This document shows, in pieces, positions 20,102-30,543 of a DNA stretch of 64,000 nt. The stretch covers positions 169,914 through 233,913 of the forward strand of contig FOAY01000001.1 of assembly GCA_900109485.1 (NCBI GenBank). Direction: 5' to 3'. How positions within the stretch are numbered: the stretch's first letter is position 1; each line of letters starts with the position of its first letter. The stretch comes from Kosakonia sacchari (GTDB taxonomy: Bacteria; Pseudomonadota; Gammaproteobacteria; Enterobacterales; Enterobacteriaceae). The notes below the pieces were generated by a model that made no database searches, was not told the origin of the DNA, and saw nothing but the letters and a program-made list of their open reading frames with translations. The translations under genes and the position numbers were made by a program.

Positions 20102-20129
20102 AAGGCCCGCATTTTGCGGGTCTTTTTTA
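20102..20129 (+). terminator. fbaA terminator
   Basis: GGCCCGCA and TGCGGGTC form a stem followed by TTTTTT, directly after fbaA. Confidence 0.85.
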
Positions 20130-20267
20130 TTGCCATTTCAATAAGCTGGCGTAGAGCACAAAGTGTGATCGACTTGGCGTAAATGCGGCTTTTTGTTTAC
20201 CCTTTAGGGATCTCTCCTTGCTCGAAGGGGTGGTTTTCCCATTTTGGAACAACATAAGGAAGCACGA

Positions 20268-21128
20268 ATGGAAGATCTTAACGTTGTTGACAGCATTAAT
20301 GACGCAGGTTCGTGGCTGGTGAACAATCAGGCGCTGCTGTTGAGCTATGCCGTTAACATTGTGGCGGCTATCGCCATCATTATTGTCGGTATGATTGTGG
20401 CGCGTATTGTCTCGAATACGGTTAATCGCGTGATGGTTGCGCGACACATCGACGCCACCGTAGCTGATTTTCTCTCCGCGCTGGTGCGCTATGGCATTAT
20501 TGCCTTTACCCTGATTGCCGCGCTGGGTCGCGTCGGTGTACAAACAGCCTCAGTGATTGCCGTACTGGGTGCCGCCGGTTTAGCCATCGGTCTGGCGTTG
20601 CAGGGTTCGCTTTCGAACCTCGCGGCTGGCGTGCTGCTGGTGACTTTCCGCCCGTTCCGTTCGGGGGAATATGTCGATTTGGGCGGCGTTGCCGGAACCG
20701 TGTTGCAGGTGCAGATTTTCTCCACCACTATGCGTACGGTGGACGGGCGTATCGTGGTGATCCCGAATGGTAAAATCATTGCCGGAAATATCGTGAACTT
20801 CTCGCGTGAGCCGGTGCGTCGCAACGAATTTATTATCGGCGTGGCTTACGATTCTGATATCGACCAGGTGAAACGCATTCTGACTGACATTATCCAGGCT
20901 GATGAACGCATCATCAAAGATCGCGAAATGACGGTGCGTCTGAATGAACTGGGGCCGTCCTCCATTAACTTTGTGGTGCGTGTCTGGAGTAAGAGCAGCG
21001 ATCTGCAAGCCGTTTACTGGGATGTGCTGGAGCTGATCAAACGTCGCTTTGACGAGAATGGCATCAGCTTCCCGTTCCCGCAGATGGACGTAAACCTCAA
21101 ACGTTCCCACGAGCAGACAGAGCAGTAA
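20268..21128 (+). CDS. mscS: small-conductance mechanosensitive channel
   Basis: This 286-residue inner-membrane channel releases solutes on hypo-osmotic shock. The start [11 protein letters not shown] and the pore helix [20 protein letters not shown] (about residues 94-113) match E. coli MscS, followed by the beta domain ([18 protein letters not shown]). The ATG at 20268 matches E. coli; an in-frame upstream start at 20244 is rejected. A terminator follows. Confidence 0.97.
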   Translation: MEDLNVVDSINDAGSWLVNNQALLLSYAVNIVAAIAIIIVGMIVARIVSNTVNRVMVARHIDATVADFLSALVRYGIIAFTLIAALGRVGVQTASVIAVLGAAGLAIGLALQGSLSNLAAGVLLVTFRPFRSGEYVDLGGVAGTVLQVQIFSTTMRTVDGRIVVIPNGKIIAGNIVNFSREPVRRNEFIIGVAYDSDIDQVKRILTDIIQADERIIKDREMTVRLNELGPSSINFVVRVWSKSSDLQAVYWDVLELIKRRFDENGISFPFPQMDVNLKRSHEQTEQ

Positions 21129-21134
21129 GATGCG

Positions 21135-21159
21135 GGCCGGCATCGCCGGCCTTCTTTTT
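21135..21159 (+). terminator. mscS terminator
   Basis: GGCCGGC and GCCGGCC form a tight stem followed by TTCTTTTT. Confidence 0.85.
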
Positions 21160-21265
21160 ACTCACCAACATTAGCATTGCTACTTAACGATTAAAATTAT
21201 CAATTTCCGCTAATGATATTCCCGCGCTATAGTCTGCTTCCGAAACAATTTGATGGAATTACGAC

Positions 21266-21901
21266 GTGTTATCCTATTACTTTCAAGGCCTTATGCTTGG
21301 GGCTGCGTTAATCCTGCCGCTTGGGCCGCAAAACGCCTTTGTGATGAACCAGGGGATCCGCAGGCAGTATCACATCATGACCGCCTTTTTATGCACGATG
21401 AGCGATGTGGCGCTGATCTGTGCTGGCGTGTTTGGCGGTAGCGCGCTGTTGATGCAATCCCCGTGGCTGTTGGCGCTGGTAACCTGGGGCGGCGTGGCGT
21501 TTCTGCTATGGTACGGTTTTGGCGCACTGAAAACGGCACTGGGCAGTAATCTGGAACTGGCAAGCACTGAAGCGTTACGCCAGGGGCGCTGGCGTATCAT
21601 TGCGACCATGCTGGCGGTAACCTGGCTTAATCCGCATGTCTATCTCGACACTTTTGTGGTGCTGGGTAGCCTTGGCGGCCAACTGGATGCGGAGCCAAAG
21701 CGTTGGTTCGCGCTGGGCACGATGAGCGCTTCTTTCCTGTGGTTCTTCAGCCTTGCGTTGCTCGCCGCCTGGCTTGCTCCTCGTTTGCGCACGGCGAGAG
21801 CGCAGCGGGTAATCAACACCGTGGTCGGGTTGGTGATGTGGTTTATTGCCTTCCAGCTTGCGTGTGAAGGTATCCGTCATGTGCAGGGATTATTCAGTTA
21901 G
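21266..21901 (+). CDS. argO: arginine exporter ArgO
   Basis: This 211-residue LysE-family exporter has about six membrane helices. It carries the family segment [20 protein letters not shown] at the N-terminus and [13 protein letters not shown] in the middle. It exports arginine (and canavanine) and in E. coli is activated by ArgP, whose gene lies nearby at 22777-23670. The start is GTG at 21266, in line with E. coli argO. Confidence 0.95.
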   Translation: MLSYYFQGLMLGAALILPLGPQNAFVMNQGIRRQYHIMTAFLCTMSDVALICAGVFGGSALLMQSPWLLALVTWGGVAFLLWYGFGALKTALGSNLELASTEALRQGRWRIIATMLAVTWLNPHVYLDTFVVLGSLGGQLDAEPKRWFALGTMSASFLWFFSLALLAAWLAPRLRTARAQRVINTVVGLVMWFIAFQLACEGIRHVQGLFS

Positions 21902-21995
21902 GGTAAGTCCGATGGACAATTCACGCTGAGCCGCTAAGCTTGCTGCCAAGGCGTCTGCGTATTCGGACGTATTAACGCAACATGGAGGAGCAACT

Positions 21996-22736
21996 GTGAA
22001 ATTTAAAGTGATGGCCCTGGCGGCGGCAGTCGGTTTTAGCGCAATGGCGGTACAGGCAAACGAATTGCCTGACGGCCCGCATATTGTCACCTCAGGCACG
22101 GCAAGCGTGGATGCAACTCCGGATATTGCCACGCTGGCGATTGAAGTGAACGTCGCCGCAAAAGACGCCGCATCAGCGAAAAAACAGGCCGATGACCGCG
22201 TTGCGCAATACCTGAGTTTTCTTGAGAAAAATGGTATCGCCAGAAAAGATATTAATTCCGCAAACTTACGCACCCAGCCAGATTACGACTACCAGAACGG
22301 CAAAAGCATCCTGAAAGGCTACCGCGCTGTGCGTACGGTTGAAGTGACATTGCGCGAGCTGGATAAACTTAACTCACTGCTGGATGGCGCGCTGAAAGCG
22401 GGTCTGAATGAGATTCGCTCCGTGTCGCTGGGCGTTGCGCAAGCGGAGTCCTTCAAAGATAAAGCGCGCAAAGCGGCGATTGATGATGCGACCCGTCAGG
22501 CGCAGCAGCTGGCCGCCGGTTTCAATGCTAAACTCGGCCCGGTTTACAGCATTCGCTACCATGTTTCTAATTATCAGCCCAGCCCAATGGTCCGGATGAT
22601 GAAAGCGGATGCCGCGCCGGTTTCCGCCCAGGAAACCTACGAGCAGCCGACGATTCAGTTTGACGATCAGGTTGATGTGGTGTTCCAGCTTGAGCCTGCT
22701 CAGGCTGAGCAGCCAGCGGCGACTGCGGCGAAGTAA
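21996..22736 (+). CDS. yggE: YggE, periplasmic SIMPL-domain protein
   Basis: This 246-residue protein has a signal peptide (MKFKVMALAAAVGFSAMAVQA, cut before NELPDG) and one SIMPL domain (TSGTASVDATPDIATLAIEV onwards). The E. coli homologue limits oxidative stress by an unknown mechanism. The start is GTG at 21996 with an excellent GGAGGAG five bases upstream. It is convergent with argP across a shared hairpin. Confidence 0.92.
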   Translation: MKFKVMALAAAVGFSAMAVQANELPDGPHIVTSGTASVDATPDIATLAIEVNVAAKDAASAKKQADDRVAQYLSFLEKNGIARKDINSANLRTQPDYDYQNGKSILKGYRAVRTVEVTLRELDKLNSLLDGALKAGLNEIRSVSLGVAQAESFKDKARKAAIDDATRQAQQLAAGFNAKLGPVYSIRYHVSNYQPSPMVRMMKADAAPVSAQETYEQPTIQFDDQVDVVFQLEPAQAEQPAATAAK

Positions 22737-22746
22737 CGTTGTTCAT

Positions 22747-22768
22747 CCTCTCCCCGGTCGGGGAGAGG
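22747..22768. terminator. shared yggE/argP terminator hairpin
   Basis: CCTCTCCCC and GGGGAGAGG are perfect complements with a four-base loop between convergent genes. Confidence 0.7.
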
Positions 22769-22776
22769 TTCGCTGT

Positions 22777-23670
22777 TCAATCCTGCCTTAATACCCGGTG
22801 TCCATACTCCAGCAGCGCATCCGTCACGTTGCGCATCATCCGGCTTTCCGGCGCAAAACGGTGCCAGTAGAGCATACGGCGCTGTAACAGGCCTGGCGTC
22901 AGATCGATCAAATCGCCGCTCTTCAACTCTTTCTCGATTTGCAGGTGCGGGATCATACAGCAGGTCGTGCCCTGGCGCGCCAGTTGCACAAACGCTTCCG
23001 ATGAATTCACGATATGGCAGGGTACGCTGCCCGGCGGTAAATCGAAATACTGCTGCAAAAATGCCTGATGCATATCATCCAGATGGTCGAACGCTACCGC
23101 CGGAGCTTTTAACAGCGCGGAACGGGTCACGCCGTTAGGAAAGTAGCGTTCGGCGAACTCTCTGGAACCGACAAACAGATAATCCAGCGCACCAAGTTGA
23201 TCGACAAGGCAGCTCGGCAGCGCCTGCGGCTGAATACTGACCGCACCAACCACCTCGCCGCGACGCAGTCGCTCCTGGGTGCGGGTTTCATCCTCAACCT
23301 GCAAGTTCAGCCGGATGGGCGAATCCACCAGTACCGGCGCCAGCGCAGGCAGTAGCCAGGTTGCCAGGCTGTCGGCGTTGACCGCCAGCGACAGCAGTAG
23401 CGGCGTCGAGCCTGTTTGCTCATCGCCCAGCCACTCTTCTTCCAGCAGCTCGACCTGACGCAACAGCGCCAGCAGTTTTTGCCCTTGTTCGGTGGGACGC
23501 GGCGGAACAGTACGAACCAGCAATGGCTGGCCGAACATGTTTTCGAGCTGTTTTATGCGCTGCGACACGGCGGACTGAGTAATACACAGTTTTTGCGCGG
23601 CGCGCTCAAACCCACGCTCACGAATGACCGCATCAAGCGCCTGTAAGGTTCTGTAGTCCGGACGTTTCAT
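22777..23670 (-). CDS. argP: LysR-type regulator ArgP
   Basis: This 297-residue LysR regulator has an N-terminal helix-turn-helix ([23 protein letters not shown]) and a periplasmic-binding-like effector domain. E. coli ArgP (IciA) senses arginine and lysine, activates argO and controls several lysine and nucleotide genes. Its place between yggE and rpiA matches E. coli. Confidence 0.95.
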   Translation of the reverse strand: MKRPDYRTLQALDAVIRERGFERAAQKLCITQSAVSQRIKQLENMFGQPLLVRTVPPRPTEQGQKLLALLRQVELLEEEWLGDEQTGSTPLLLSLAVNADSLATWLLPALAPVLVDSPIRLNLQVEDETRTQERLRRGEVVGAVSIQPQALPSCLVDQLGALDYLFVGSREFAERYFPNGVTRSALLKAPAVAFDHLDDMHQAFLQQYFDLPPGSVPCHIVNSSEAFVQLARQGTTCCMIPHLQIEKELKSGDLIDLTPGLLQRRMLYWHRFAPESRMMRNVTDALLEYGHRVLRQD

Positions 23671-23834
23671 TGCTCGGCCAATCTCCTGAAAAATGATTAC
23701 TCAGCACTATGACATAAATTTTTATTAGAATCAGACGAAATTGGACGTCGCGTAATGTGACACGGGTCACAGGGACATTTAGGCGAAGGGTGGTCTATAA
23801 TGCGCCTGAAATTTCACACCACAGGCGAACGACC

Positions 23835-24494
23835 ATGACGCAGGATGAACTCAAAAAAGCAGTGGGCTGGGCAGCACTCAAGTATGTTGAGCCCGGAACC
23901 ATTGTCGGCGTAGGCACTGGCTCCACTGCGGCGCACTTTATTGATGCGCTCGGCACGATGAAAGGCCAGATCGAAGGCGCGGTTTCCAGTTCGGATGCCT
24001 CCACCGCGAAACTGAAAAGTCTTGGCATTACCGTGTTCGATCTCAATGAAGTGGATAAATTGGGTATTTACGTTGATGGCGCGGACGAAATCAACGGCCA
24101 GATGCAGATGATCAAAGGCGGCGGCGCAGCGCTGACGCGTGAGAAAATTATCGCCTCGGTAGCAGATAAATTTATCTGTATCGCTGATGCATCCAAGCAG
24201 GTTGATATCCTGGGGAAATTCCCGCTGCCGGTGGAAGTTATCCCGATGGCGCGCAGCGCCGTTGCGCGTCAACTGGTGAAGCTGGGCGGTCGCCCGGAAT
24301 ATCGTCAGAATGTTGTCACCGATAACGGCAACGTGATCCTCGACGTTTATGGGCTGGAGATCATCGATCCGATTGCGCTGGAAAACAGCATTAATAGCAT
24401 CCCGGGCGTAGTCACTGTAGGGTTATTCGCCAATCGTGGCGCGGATGTGGCGCTGATCGGCACCGCCGACGGTGTGAAAACCATCATAAAATGA
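23835..24494 (+). CDS. rpiA: ribose-5-phosphate isomerase A
   Basis: This enzyme interconverts ribose 5-phosphate and ribulose 5-phosphate. The 219 residues match E. coli RpiA, with [16 protein letters not shown] (phosphate binding), VDGADEIN and [12 protein letters not shown] (active site). The ATG at 23835 gives [11 protein letters not shown] as in E. coli; longer in-frame starts upstream are not supported. Confidence 0.97.
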   Translation: MTQDELKKAVGWAALKYVEPGTIVGVGTGSTAAHFIDALGTMKGQIEGAVSSSDASTAKLKSLGITVFDLNEVDKLGIYVDGADEINGQMQMIKGGGAALTREKIIASVADKFICIADASKQVDILGKFPLPVEVIPMARSAVARQLVKLGGRPEYRQNVVTDNGNVILDVYGLEIIDPIALENSINSIPGVVTVGLFANRGADVALIGTADGVKTIIK

Positions 24495-24501
24495 TCTGAC
24501 G

Positions 24502-24519
24502 GGGAGGCGCTCGCCTCCC
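24502..24519 (+). terminator. hairpin after rpiA
   Basis: GGGAGGC and GCCTCCC form a perfect stem seven bases past the stop. Only an A-run follows on this strand, so termination strength is uncertain. Confidence 0.5.
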
Positions 24520-24545
24520 TGTAAAAAAACGCGATCGGTAAATTT

Positions 24546-24561
24546 GGTGATATGTGTCACA
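24546..24561. promoter_or_regulatory. CRP-like site upstream of serA
   Basis: GGTGATATGTGTCACA contains the perfect core GTGA-N6-TCAC. E. coli serA is known to respond to CRP and Lrp. The rest of the gap 24562-24761 is AT-rich, with no gene seen. Confidence 0.6.
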
Positions 24562-24761
24562 TTTATCCGCTGGCTATGCACTACCTGCCATCATTCCTCG
24601 CTTTAACAGCATTTTTATCTGCCATTTCTCGCTGGATGACATTTCTTCAGAGTGTGCACGCAAACGTTCATATTGCTGCAATAGTTTTTTTTGATATGTT
24701 GACTGAAGAAAACTGCATTTCGCACAACATCACAGTCAAGACAAAAAACAGGGTCGGGTAA

Positions 24762-25994
24762 ATGGCAAAGGTATCACTGGAGAAAGACAAGATTAAATTT
24801 CTGCTCGTCGAAGGGGTGCACCAGAAAGCGCTGGATAGCCTCCGCGCGGCGGGTTATACCAACATTGAATTCCACAAAGGCGCGCTGGACACCGAGCAGC
24901 TTAAAGAGTCCATCCGTGATGCCCACTTTATCGGCCTGCGATCCCGTACTCAACTGACCGAAGATGTTATCGCTGCGGCGGAAAAACTAGTCGCGGTGGG
25001 CTGTTTCTGTATTGGTACTAACCAGGTGAATCTGGACGCTGCCGCAAAGCGTGGTATTCCGGTGTTCAATGCGCCGTTCTCCAACACTCGTTCCGTGGCG
25101 GAACTGGTTATTGGCGAACTGTTACTGCTGATGCGCGGTATTCCTGAAGCGAACGCGAAAGCGCACCGCGGTATCTGGAACAAACTGGCGGTCGGTTCCT
25201 ACGAAGCGCGCGGTAAAAAGCTCGGCATTATCGGCTATGGCCATATCGGTACGCAGTTGGGCATTCTGGCGGAATCGCTGGGGATGCACGTCTTCTTCTA
25301 CGATATTGAAAGCAAGCTGCCGCTGGGCAACGCCACGCAGGTACAGCATCTTTCCGATTTGCTGAACATGAGCGATGTGGTGAGCCTGCATGTGCCGGAA
25401 ACCCCGTCAACCAAAGATATGATTGGCGTTGAAGAGCTAAGATTGATGAAGCCGGGCGCACTGCTGATCAACGCTTCTCGCGGCACGGTGGTCGATATTC
25501 CGGCGCTGTGCGATGCGCTGAAAAGCAAACATCTGGCCGGTGCGGCAATTGACGTCTTCCCGACGGAACCCGCCACCAACAGCGACCCGTTTGATTCCCC
25601 GTTGTGCGAATTTGACAACGTGCTGCTGACGCCGCACATCGGCGGTTCAACGCAAGAAGCGCAGGAAAATATCGGTCTTGAAGTGGCTGGTAAACTGATT
25701 AAATATTCTGACAACGGTTCTACGCTGTCGGCTGTTAACTTCCCGGAAGTTTCTTTGCCGATGCACGGTGGCCGTCGCTTGCTGCACATCCACGAAAACC
25801 GTCCTGGCGTGCTGACTGCACTCAACCAAATCTTCGCCAGCCAGAATATCAACATCGCGGCGCAGTACCTGCAAACAACGCCGTATATGGGTTATGTCGT
25901 GGTTGATATCGAAGCGGATGAAGACGTCGCGCAAAAAGCGTTGCAGAGCATGAAAGCGATTCCCGGTACGATTCGCGCCCGTCTGCTGTTCTGA
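24762..25994 (+). CDS. serA: D-3-phosphoglycerate dehydrogenase
   Basis: This is the first enzyme of serine synthesis, oxidising 3-phosphoglycerate with NAD. The 410 residues equal E. coli SerA. They show the NAD fold LGIIGYGHIGTQLGILAESL, the catalytic-region LINASRGTVVDIPAL and LTPHIGGSTQEAQENIG, and a C-terminal ACT domain (about 338-410, beginning RRLLHIHENRPGVL) that binds the feedback inhibitor serine. Confidence 0.97.
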   Translation: MAKVSLEKDKIKFLLVEGVHQKALDSLRAAGYTNIEFHKGALDTEQLKESIRDAHFIGLRSRTQLTEDVIAAAEKLVAVGCFCIGTNQVNLDAAAKRGIPVFNAPFSNTRSVAELVIGELLLLMRGIPEANAKAHRGIWNKLAVGSYEARGKKLGIIGYGHIGTQLGILAESLGMHVFFYDIESKLPLGNATQVQHLSDLLNMSDVVSLHVPETPSTKDMIGVEELRLMKPGALLINASRGTVVDIPALCDALKSKHLAGAAIDVFPTEPATNSDPFDSPLCEFDNVLLTPHIGGSTQEAQENIGLEVAGKLIKYSDNGSTLSAVNFPEVSLPMHGGRRLLHIHENRPGVLTALNQIFASQNINIAAQYLQTTPYMGYVVVDIEADEDVAQKALQSMKAIPGTIRARLLF

Positions 25995-26006
25995 TAAGTA
26001 GTGTGT

Positions 26007-26032
26007 TTTCCTCTCCCGCAAGGGAGGGGAAA
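26007..26032. terminator. serA/fau convergent terminator
   Basis: TTTCCTCTCCC and GGGAGGGGAAA form a stem with loop GCAA, followed by CCTTTT. It lies in the 42-base gap between convergent genes. Confidence 0.7.
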
Positions 26033-26036
26033 CCTT

Positions 26037-26633
26037 TTACCACTCCCACACTCTTGATGGTGTGACTACCGCAGGTAGCGGAATATCCCACTCTTCCACC
26101 GGCAGAGCCTGAACGCCCTGACAGTCATGCGCGTAGCCCACGGGCTGTAAGTTGTAAGCACGCCAGTTTTGCAGTGTGCGATCGTAAAAACCGCCGCCCA
26201 TACCTAAACGTTGGCCCTGTTCGTCGAACGCCACCAGCGGTGTAACCAATACATCCAACTGATTAAGCGGCAGGACATCGCGCACGTCCAGTTTCGGTTC
26301 CTGAATCTTCAGGCGATTAATCACCAGTTCGCTGTGCGGGTGGTAATGCAGAAAGAGCAGATTGCCCGGGCTAAACGGGTGCAGCACCGGCAGGTAAACC
26401 CGTTTTCCGCTGCGCCAGAGCTGTTCAATCAATGGCTGGGTATCAAGTTCACCGTCGAAAGAGAGAAACAACGCCACGGTATGCGCCATCACGACGGGCG
26501 GATACGCCATCATGCGCGCGGCGGCCTGCTGGGCAAAGTGCGCCTGCTGCTCGCTGCTTAGCGCACGCCGACGCTGGCGGATAAGTTTGCGGATTTCTTG
26601 TCGTGAAGAGGGAAAATCAGGAAGTTGCGTCAT
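26037..26633 (-). CDS. fau: 5-formyltetrahydrofolate cyclo-ligase (YgfA)
   Basis: This 198-residue enzyme converts 5-formyl-THF to 5,10-methenyl-THF with ATP. It shows the basic RQEIRKLIRQRRRAL near the N-terminus, YLPVLHPFSPGNLLF and the signature LGMGGGFYDRTL. The ATG at 26633 is preferred; an upstream frame start at 26705 lies inside the 6S RNA gene. As in E. coli, the gene follows ssrS and is probably co-transcribed with it; in E. coli ygfA is linked to persister formation. Confidence 0.93.
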   Translation of the reverse strand: MTQLPDFPSSRQEIRKLIRQRRRALSSEQQAHFAQQAAARMMAYPPVVMAHTVALFLSFDGELDTQPLIEQLWRSGKRVYLPVLHPFSPGNLLFLHYHPHSELVINRLKIQEPKLDVRDVLPLNQLDVLVTPLVAFDEQGQRLGMGGGFYDRTLQNWRAYNLQPVGYAHDCQGVQALPVEEWDIPLPAVVTPSRVWEW

Positions 26634-26654
26634 GGTTTTGGGTAGAAAAAGAAG

Positions 26655-26838
26655 GGAATCTCCGAGATGCCGCCGCAGGCTGTAACCCTTGAACCCTTGG
26701 TTCAAGGTGAATGCGTCGTCATGATTTTAAGGCTTCTCGGACGAACCGAGCATGCTCACCAACCATGGATCGCCACATTCTTGTGGTATGAAATATCGGC
26801 TCAGGGGACTGGCCCGCTTGCAAACATCTCAGAGAAAT
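26655..26838 (-). ncRNA. ssrS: 6S RNA
   Basis: This 184-nt minus-strand RNA begins ATTTCTCTGAGATGTTTGCA and ends CATCTCGGAGATTCC, so the two ends pair to close the long 6S hairpin. The central region holds GAGCATGCTCGG. The sequence matches E. coli 6S RNA with few changes. 6S RNA mimics an open promoter and holds sigma70 RNA polymerase in stationary phase. It stands between zapA and fau, as in E. coli. Confidence 0.95.
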
Positions 26839-26879
26839 TTTGTCTTCACGATCACTCTACCACAGTTGATCCTGAAGTG

Positions 26880-27323
<444 letters not shown>

Positions 27324-27332
27324 TTAATTACT

Positions 27333-27353
27333 CATGCCACATGCAATGGCATG
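27333..27353. repeat. inverted repeat between zapA and ygfB
   Basis: CATGCCA and TGGCATG flank CATGCAA in the divergent promoter region. It is a possible regulator site or chance. Confidence 0.3.
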
Positions 27354-27436
27354 TAACGTGAAGTATCACGGGTATATCACCAGGGGCCAAAGTGGTAGCA
27401 TATCATGAATATTCCCACCAACGACGACGAATGCGT

Positions 27437-28015
27437 ATGTCTATACAGAACGAAATACCTGGTTACAACGATGTAGGCCAGTTGCTCAACCAACAGGGCG
27501 TGGGGCTGCTTCCTGCCGAAATGCATGGGCTTATCGCGGGGATGATCTGCGGTGGCAACAATGACAGCTCCTGGCAGCCATTGCTGCATGATTTAACTAA
27601 CGACGGGCTGGCTTTTGGTCATGAGCTGGCACAGGCGCTGCGGGCAATGCATGCGGCAACCAGCGATTCACTGGAAGACGACGGCTTTCTGTTCCAACTC
27701 TATTTGCCGGAAGGCGATGACGTCAGCGTTTTCGACAGAGCCGATGCGCTGGCCGGCTGGGTAAACCATTTCCTGCTCGGGTTAGGCGTCTCGCAGCCGA
27801 AGCTCGACAAAGTGACTGGCGAAACCGGCGAAGCGATTGATGATTTGCGTAACATCGCGCAACTGGGTTATGACGAAGACGAAGATCAGGAAGAGCTGGA
27901 AATGTCGCTTGAAGAGATCATCGAATACGTCCGCGTTGCTGCGCTGCTGTGCCACGACACGTTCACGCACCCGCAGCCGACCGCGCCGGAAGTGCGTAAG
28001 CCGACGTTACATTAA
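27437..28015 (+). CDS. ygfB: YgfB, UPF0149 family protein
   Basis: This is a 192-residue acidic helical protein. The core [16 protein letters not shown] and the acidic [23 protein letters not shown] match E. coli YgfB closely. In Pseudomonas a homologue affects ampD expression and beta-lactam tolerance; the enterobacterial role is not settled. It is first in the ygfB-pepP-ubiH-ubiI operon, 24 bases before pepP. Confidence 0.92.
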   Translation: MSIQNEIPGYNDVGQLLNQQGVGLLPAEMHGLIAGMICGGNNDSSWQPLLHDLTNDGLAFGHELAQALRAMHAATSDSLEDDGFLFQLYLPEGDDVSVFDRADALAGWVNHFLLGLGVSQPKLDKVTGETGEAIDDLRNIAQLGYDEDEDQEELEMSLEEIIEYVRVAALLCHDTFTHPQPTAPEVRKPTLH

Positions 28016-28039
28016 TTCGTCTTGTAGGAAGGAGGTGTC

Positions 28040-29353
28040 ATGACACAGCTTGAGTTTCTCCGTCGTCGCCAGACATTGCTGGCGCAGATGGTTCCGGGTA
28101 GCGCGGCGTTGATCTTTGCCGCGCCGGAAGCGACCCGCAGCGCAGACAGTGAATACCCGTATCGCCAGAAGAGCGATTTCTGGTACTTCACCGGTTTTAA
28201 CGAACCAGAAGCGGTGCTGGTGCTGATAAAGAGCGATGACACCCACAACCATAGCGTGCTGTTCAACCGCGTGCGTGATAAAACCGCCGAGATCTGGTTT
28301 GGCCGCCGTCTTGGTCAGGAAGCCGCGCCAGCAAAACTGGGCGTCGAACGTGCGCTGGCGTTCCCGGAGATCAACACGCACCTTTACCAGTTGCTCAATG
28401 GCCTCGACGCGGTTTATCACGCGCAGGGTGAGTATGAGTACGCGGATACCATTCTGTTCACTGCGCTGGAGAAGCTGCGCAAAGGCGCGCGGCAGAATCT
28501 GACCGCGCCCGCCACGCTGACCGACTGGCGCCCGATCGTCCACGAGATGCGTCTGTTTAAATCGGCCGAAGAGATCGAGGTGATGCGTCGCGCCGGGAAG
28601 ATCTCCGCGCTGGCGCATACCCGCGCCATGCAGGTTTGCCGCCCAGGAATGTTTGAATATCAGCTTGAAGGTGAAATTCAGCATGAATTTAACCGCCACG
28701 GCGCGCGTTTCCCGTCCTATAACACCATCGTCGGTTCGGGGGATAACGGCTGCATCCTGCATTACACCGAAAATGAAAGCCAGATGCGTGACGGTGATCT
28801 AGTGCTGATTGATGCTGGCTGTGAATACAGGGGATACGCCGGAGATATTACCCGCACCTTCCCGGTAAACGGGAAATTCAGCCCGGCGCAGCGTGAAATT
28901 TACGACATTGTGCTGGCATCGCTGGAACGTGCGCTGGAACTGTTTCGTCCGGGAACCTCCATTCAGGCCGTCACCGGCGAAGTGGTGCGCATTATGATCA
29001 CCGGTCTGGTGAAGCTTGGCATTCTGCAGGGCGAAGTTGATGAATTGATCGCAAAAAATGCCCACCGCCCATTCTTTATGCACGGGTTAAGCCACTGGCT
29101 GGGGCTGGATGTTCATGACGTCGGCGTTTACGGTCAGGATCGTTCGCGCGAGCTGGCGCCAGGCATGGTGTTGACCGTTGAGCCGGGCCTCTATATTTCC
29201 CCGGATGCGGATGTTCCCGAGCAGTATCGCGGCATTGGTATTCGCGTGGAAGATGACATCGTTATTACCGACGAGGGTAACGAGAATCTCACCGCCAGCG
29301 TGGTTAAAAAGGCGGATGATATTGAAGCACTGATGGCGGCGAGCCGTTCATGA
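28040..29353 (+). CDS. pepP: Xaa-Pro aminopeptidase P
   Basis: This 437-residue (441 in E. coli) manganese metallopeptidase of family M24B removes N-terminal residues before proline. Metal-ligand segments visible are LIDAGCEYRGYAGDITRTF (two Asp), FMHGLSHWLGLDVHD (His), VEPGLY (Glu) and GIRVEDDIVIT (Glu). The ATG follows GGAAGGAGG. The stop overlaps the ubiH start by four bases (ATGA). Confidence 0.96.
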   Translation: MTQLEFLRRRQTLLAQMVPGSAALIFAAPEATRSADSEYPYRQKSDFWYFTGFNEPEAVLVLIKSDDTHNHSVLFNRVRDKTAEIWFGRRLGQEAAPAKLGVERALAFPEINTHLYQLLNGLDAVYHAQGEYEYADTILFTALEKLRKGARQNLTAPATLTDWRPIVHEMRLFKSAEEIEVMRRAGKISALAHTRAMQVCRPGMFEYQLEGEIQHEFNRHGARFPSYNTIVGSGDNGCILHYTENESQMRDGDLVLIDAGCEYRGYAGDITRTFPVNGKFSPAQREIYDIVLASLERALELFRPGTSIQAVTGEVVRIMITGLVKLGILQGEVDELIAKNAHRPFFMHGLSHWLGLDVHDVGVYGQDRSRELAPGMVLTVEPGLYISPDADVPEQYRGIGIRVEDDIVITDEGNENLTASVVKKADDIEALMAASRS

Positions 29354-30528
29354 GTGTGATTATTGTTGGCGGCGGCATGGCCGGTGCGACGCTCGCGCTG
29401 GCCATTTCACATCTGACGCAGGGGAAATTACCGGTTCACCTGGTGGAGGCTACAGCGCCGGGTGCTCACCATCATCCTGGTTTTGATGCCCGTGCCATTG
29501 CGCTGGCGGCAGGCACGTGCCAGCAGCTTGCGCGCGTCGGGATCTGGCAGGCGATAGCCCGCTGTGCAACGCCCATTTCAACTGTTCACGTCAGCGATCG
29601 TGGTCACGCCGGTTTTGTCACGCTGGATGCGCAGGATTATCACCTTGAGGCGCTGGGCCAGGTGGTTGAACTGCATGATATCGGCCAGCGGCTCTTTACC
29701 TTGCTGCAAAATGCGCCGGGCGTGACGCTGCATTGCCCCGATCGGGTCAGCAGCTTTACCCGTAATGAGCAGCAGGTATCGGTAACACTGGAAAGCGGTG
29801 AGCTGATTATTGGCCAGTTGCTGGTTGCGGCGGACGGTTCCCGTTCGGGCATGGGCGAGCAACTGGGAATTCTCTGGCAGAAAACGCCCTATCACCAGGC
29901 TGCGGTCATCGCCAACGTCACCACCTCAGTTCCGCATCAGGGACGCGCATTTGAACGCTTCACCGAGCATGGGCCGCTGGCGATGTTGCCGATGTCGCAG
30001 GGGCGCTGTTCACTGGTGTGGTGCCATCCACAGGAAAAACAGCAGCAGGTGACTGGCTGGTCTGACGAACGGTTTTGCCATGAGCTACAAAAAGCTTTCG
30101 GCTGGCGTCTGGGGCGTATTGAGCACGCCGGAAAACGCAGCGTTTATCCCCTGACGCTGACTAACGCGTCATCGCCGGTCTCTCATCGCGCGGTGCTGGT
30201 CGGCAATGCGGCTCAGACGCTGCATCCTATTGCCGGACAAGGGTTTAACCTCGGCATGCGCGATGTCATGACGCTGGCGGAAACGCTGGCAGAGGCATGG
30301 GCGAAGCAGAAAGATGTCGGTTGTTATCCGGTGCTGACGCGCTACCGTCATCGGCGTCAGTCGGACAAAAGCGCCACCATCGGCGTTACCGACGGGCTGG
30401 TGCATCTGTTTGCCAACCGCTGGGCGCCGCTTGTCGTCGGGCGCAATATCGGGCTGATGGCGATGGAACTATTTACGCCGGCGCGCGATGTGCTGGCGCA
30501 GCGTACCCTCGGTTGGGTGGCCCGTTAA
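29350..30528 (+). CDS. ubiH: ubiquinone C4-hydroxylase UbiH (2-octaprenyl-6-methoxyphenol hydroxylase)
   Basis: This 392-residue FAD monooxygenase of aerobic ubiquinone synthesis has an N-terminal IIVGGGMAGATLALAIS nucleotide fold, a middle ADGSRSGMGEQL, and GNAAQTLHPIAGQGFNLGM, the second FAD motif. It works in the Ubi complex near the inner membrane. It overlaps pepP by four bases and precedes ubiI by 15. Confidence 0.95.
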   Translation: MSVIIVGGGMAGATLALAISHLTQGKLPVHLVEATAPGAHHHPGFDARAIALAAGTCQQLARVGIWQAIARCATPISTVHVSDRGHAGFVTLDAQDYHLEALGQVVELHDIGQRLFTLLQNAPGVTLHCPDRVSSFTRNEQQVSVTLESGELIIGQLLVAADGSRSGMGEQLGILWQKTPYHQAAVIANVTTSVPHQGRAFERFTEHGPLAMLPMSQGRCSLVWCHPQEKQQQVTGWSDERFCHELQKAFGWRLGRIEHAGKRSVYPLTLTNASSPVSHRAVLVGNAAQTLHPIAGQGFNLGMRDVMTLAETLAEAWAKQKDVGCYPVLTRYRHRRQSDKSATIGVTDGLVHLFANRWAPLVVGRNIGLMAMELFTPARDVLAQRTLGWVAR

Positions 30529-30543
30529 TCAAAGGAGCAAAGA

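Noticed and set aside
27333..27353. Inverted repeat in the zapA-ygfB gap as a novel regulatory system
   Set aside because: Arms are only seven bases and nothing around it suggests a dedicated regulator; kept only as a low-confidence repeat.
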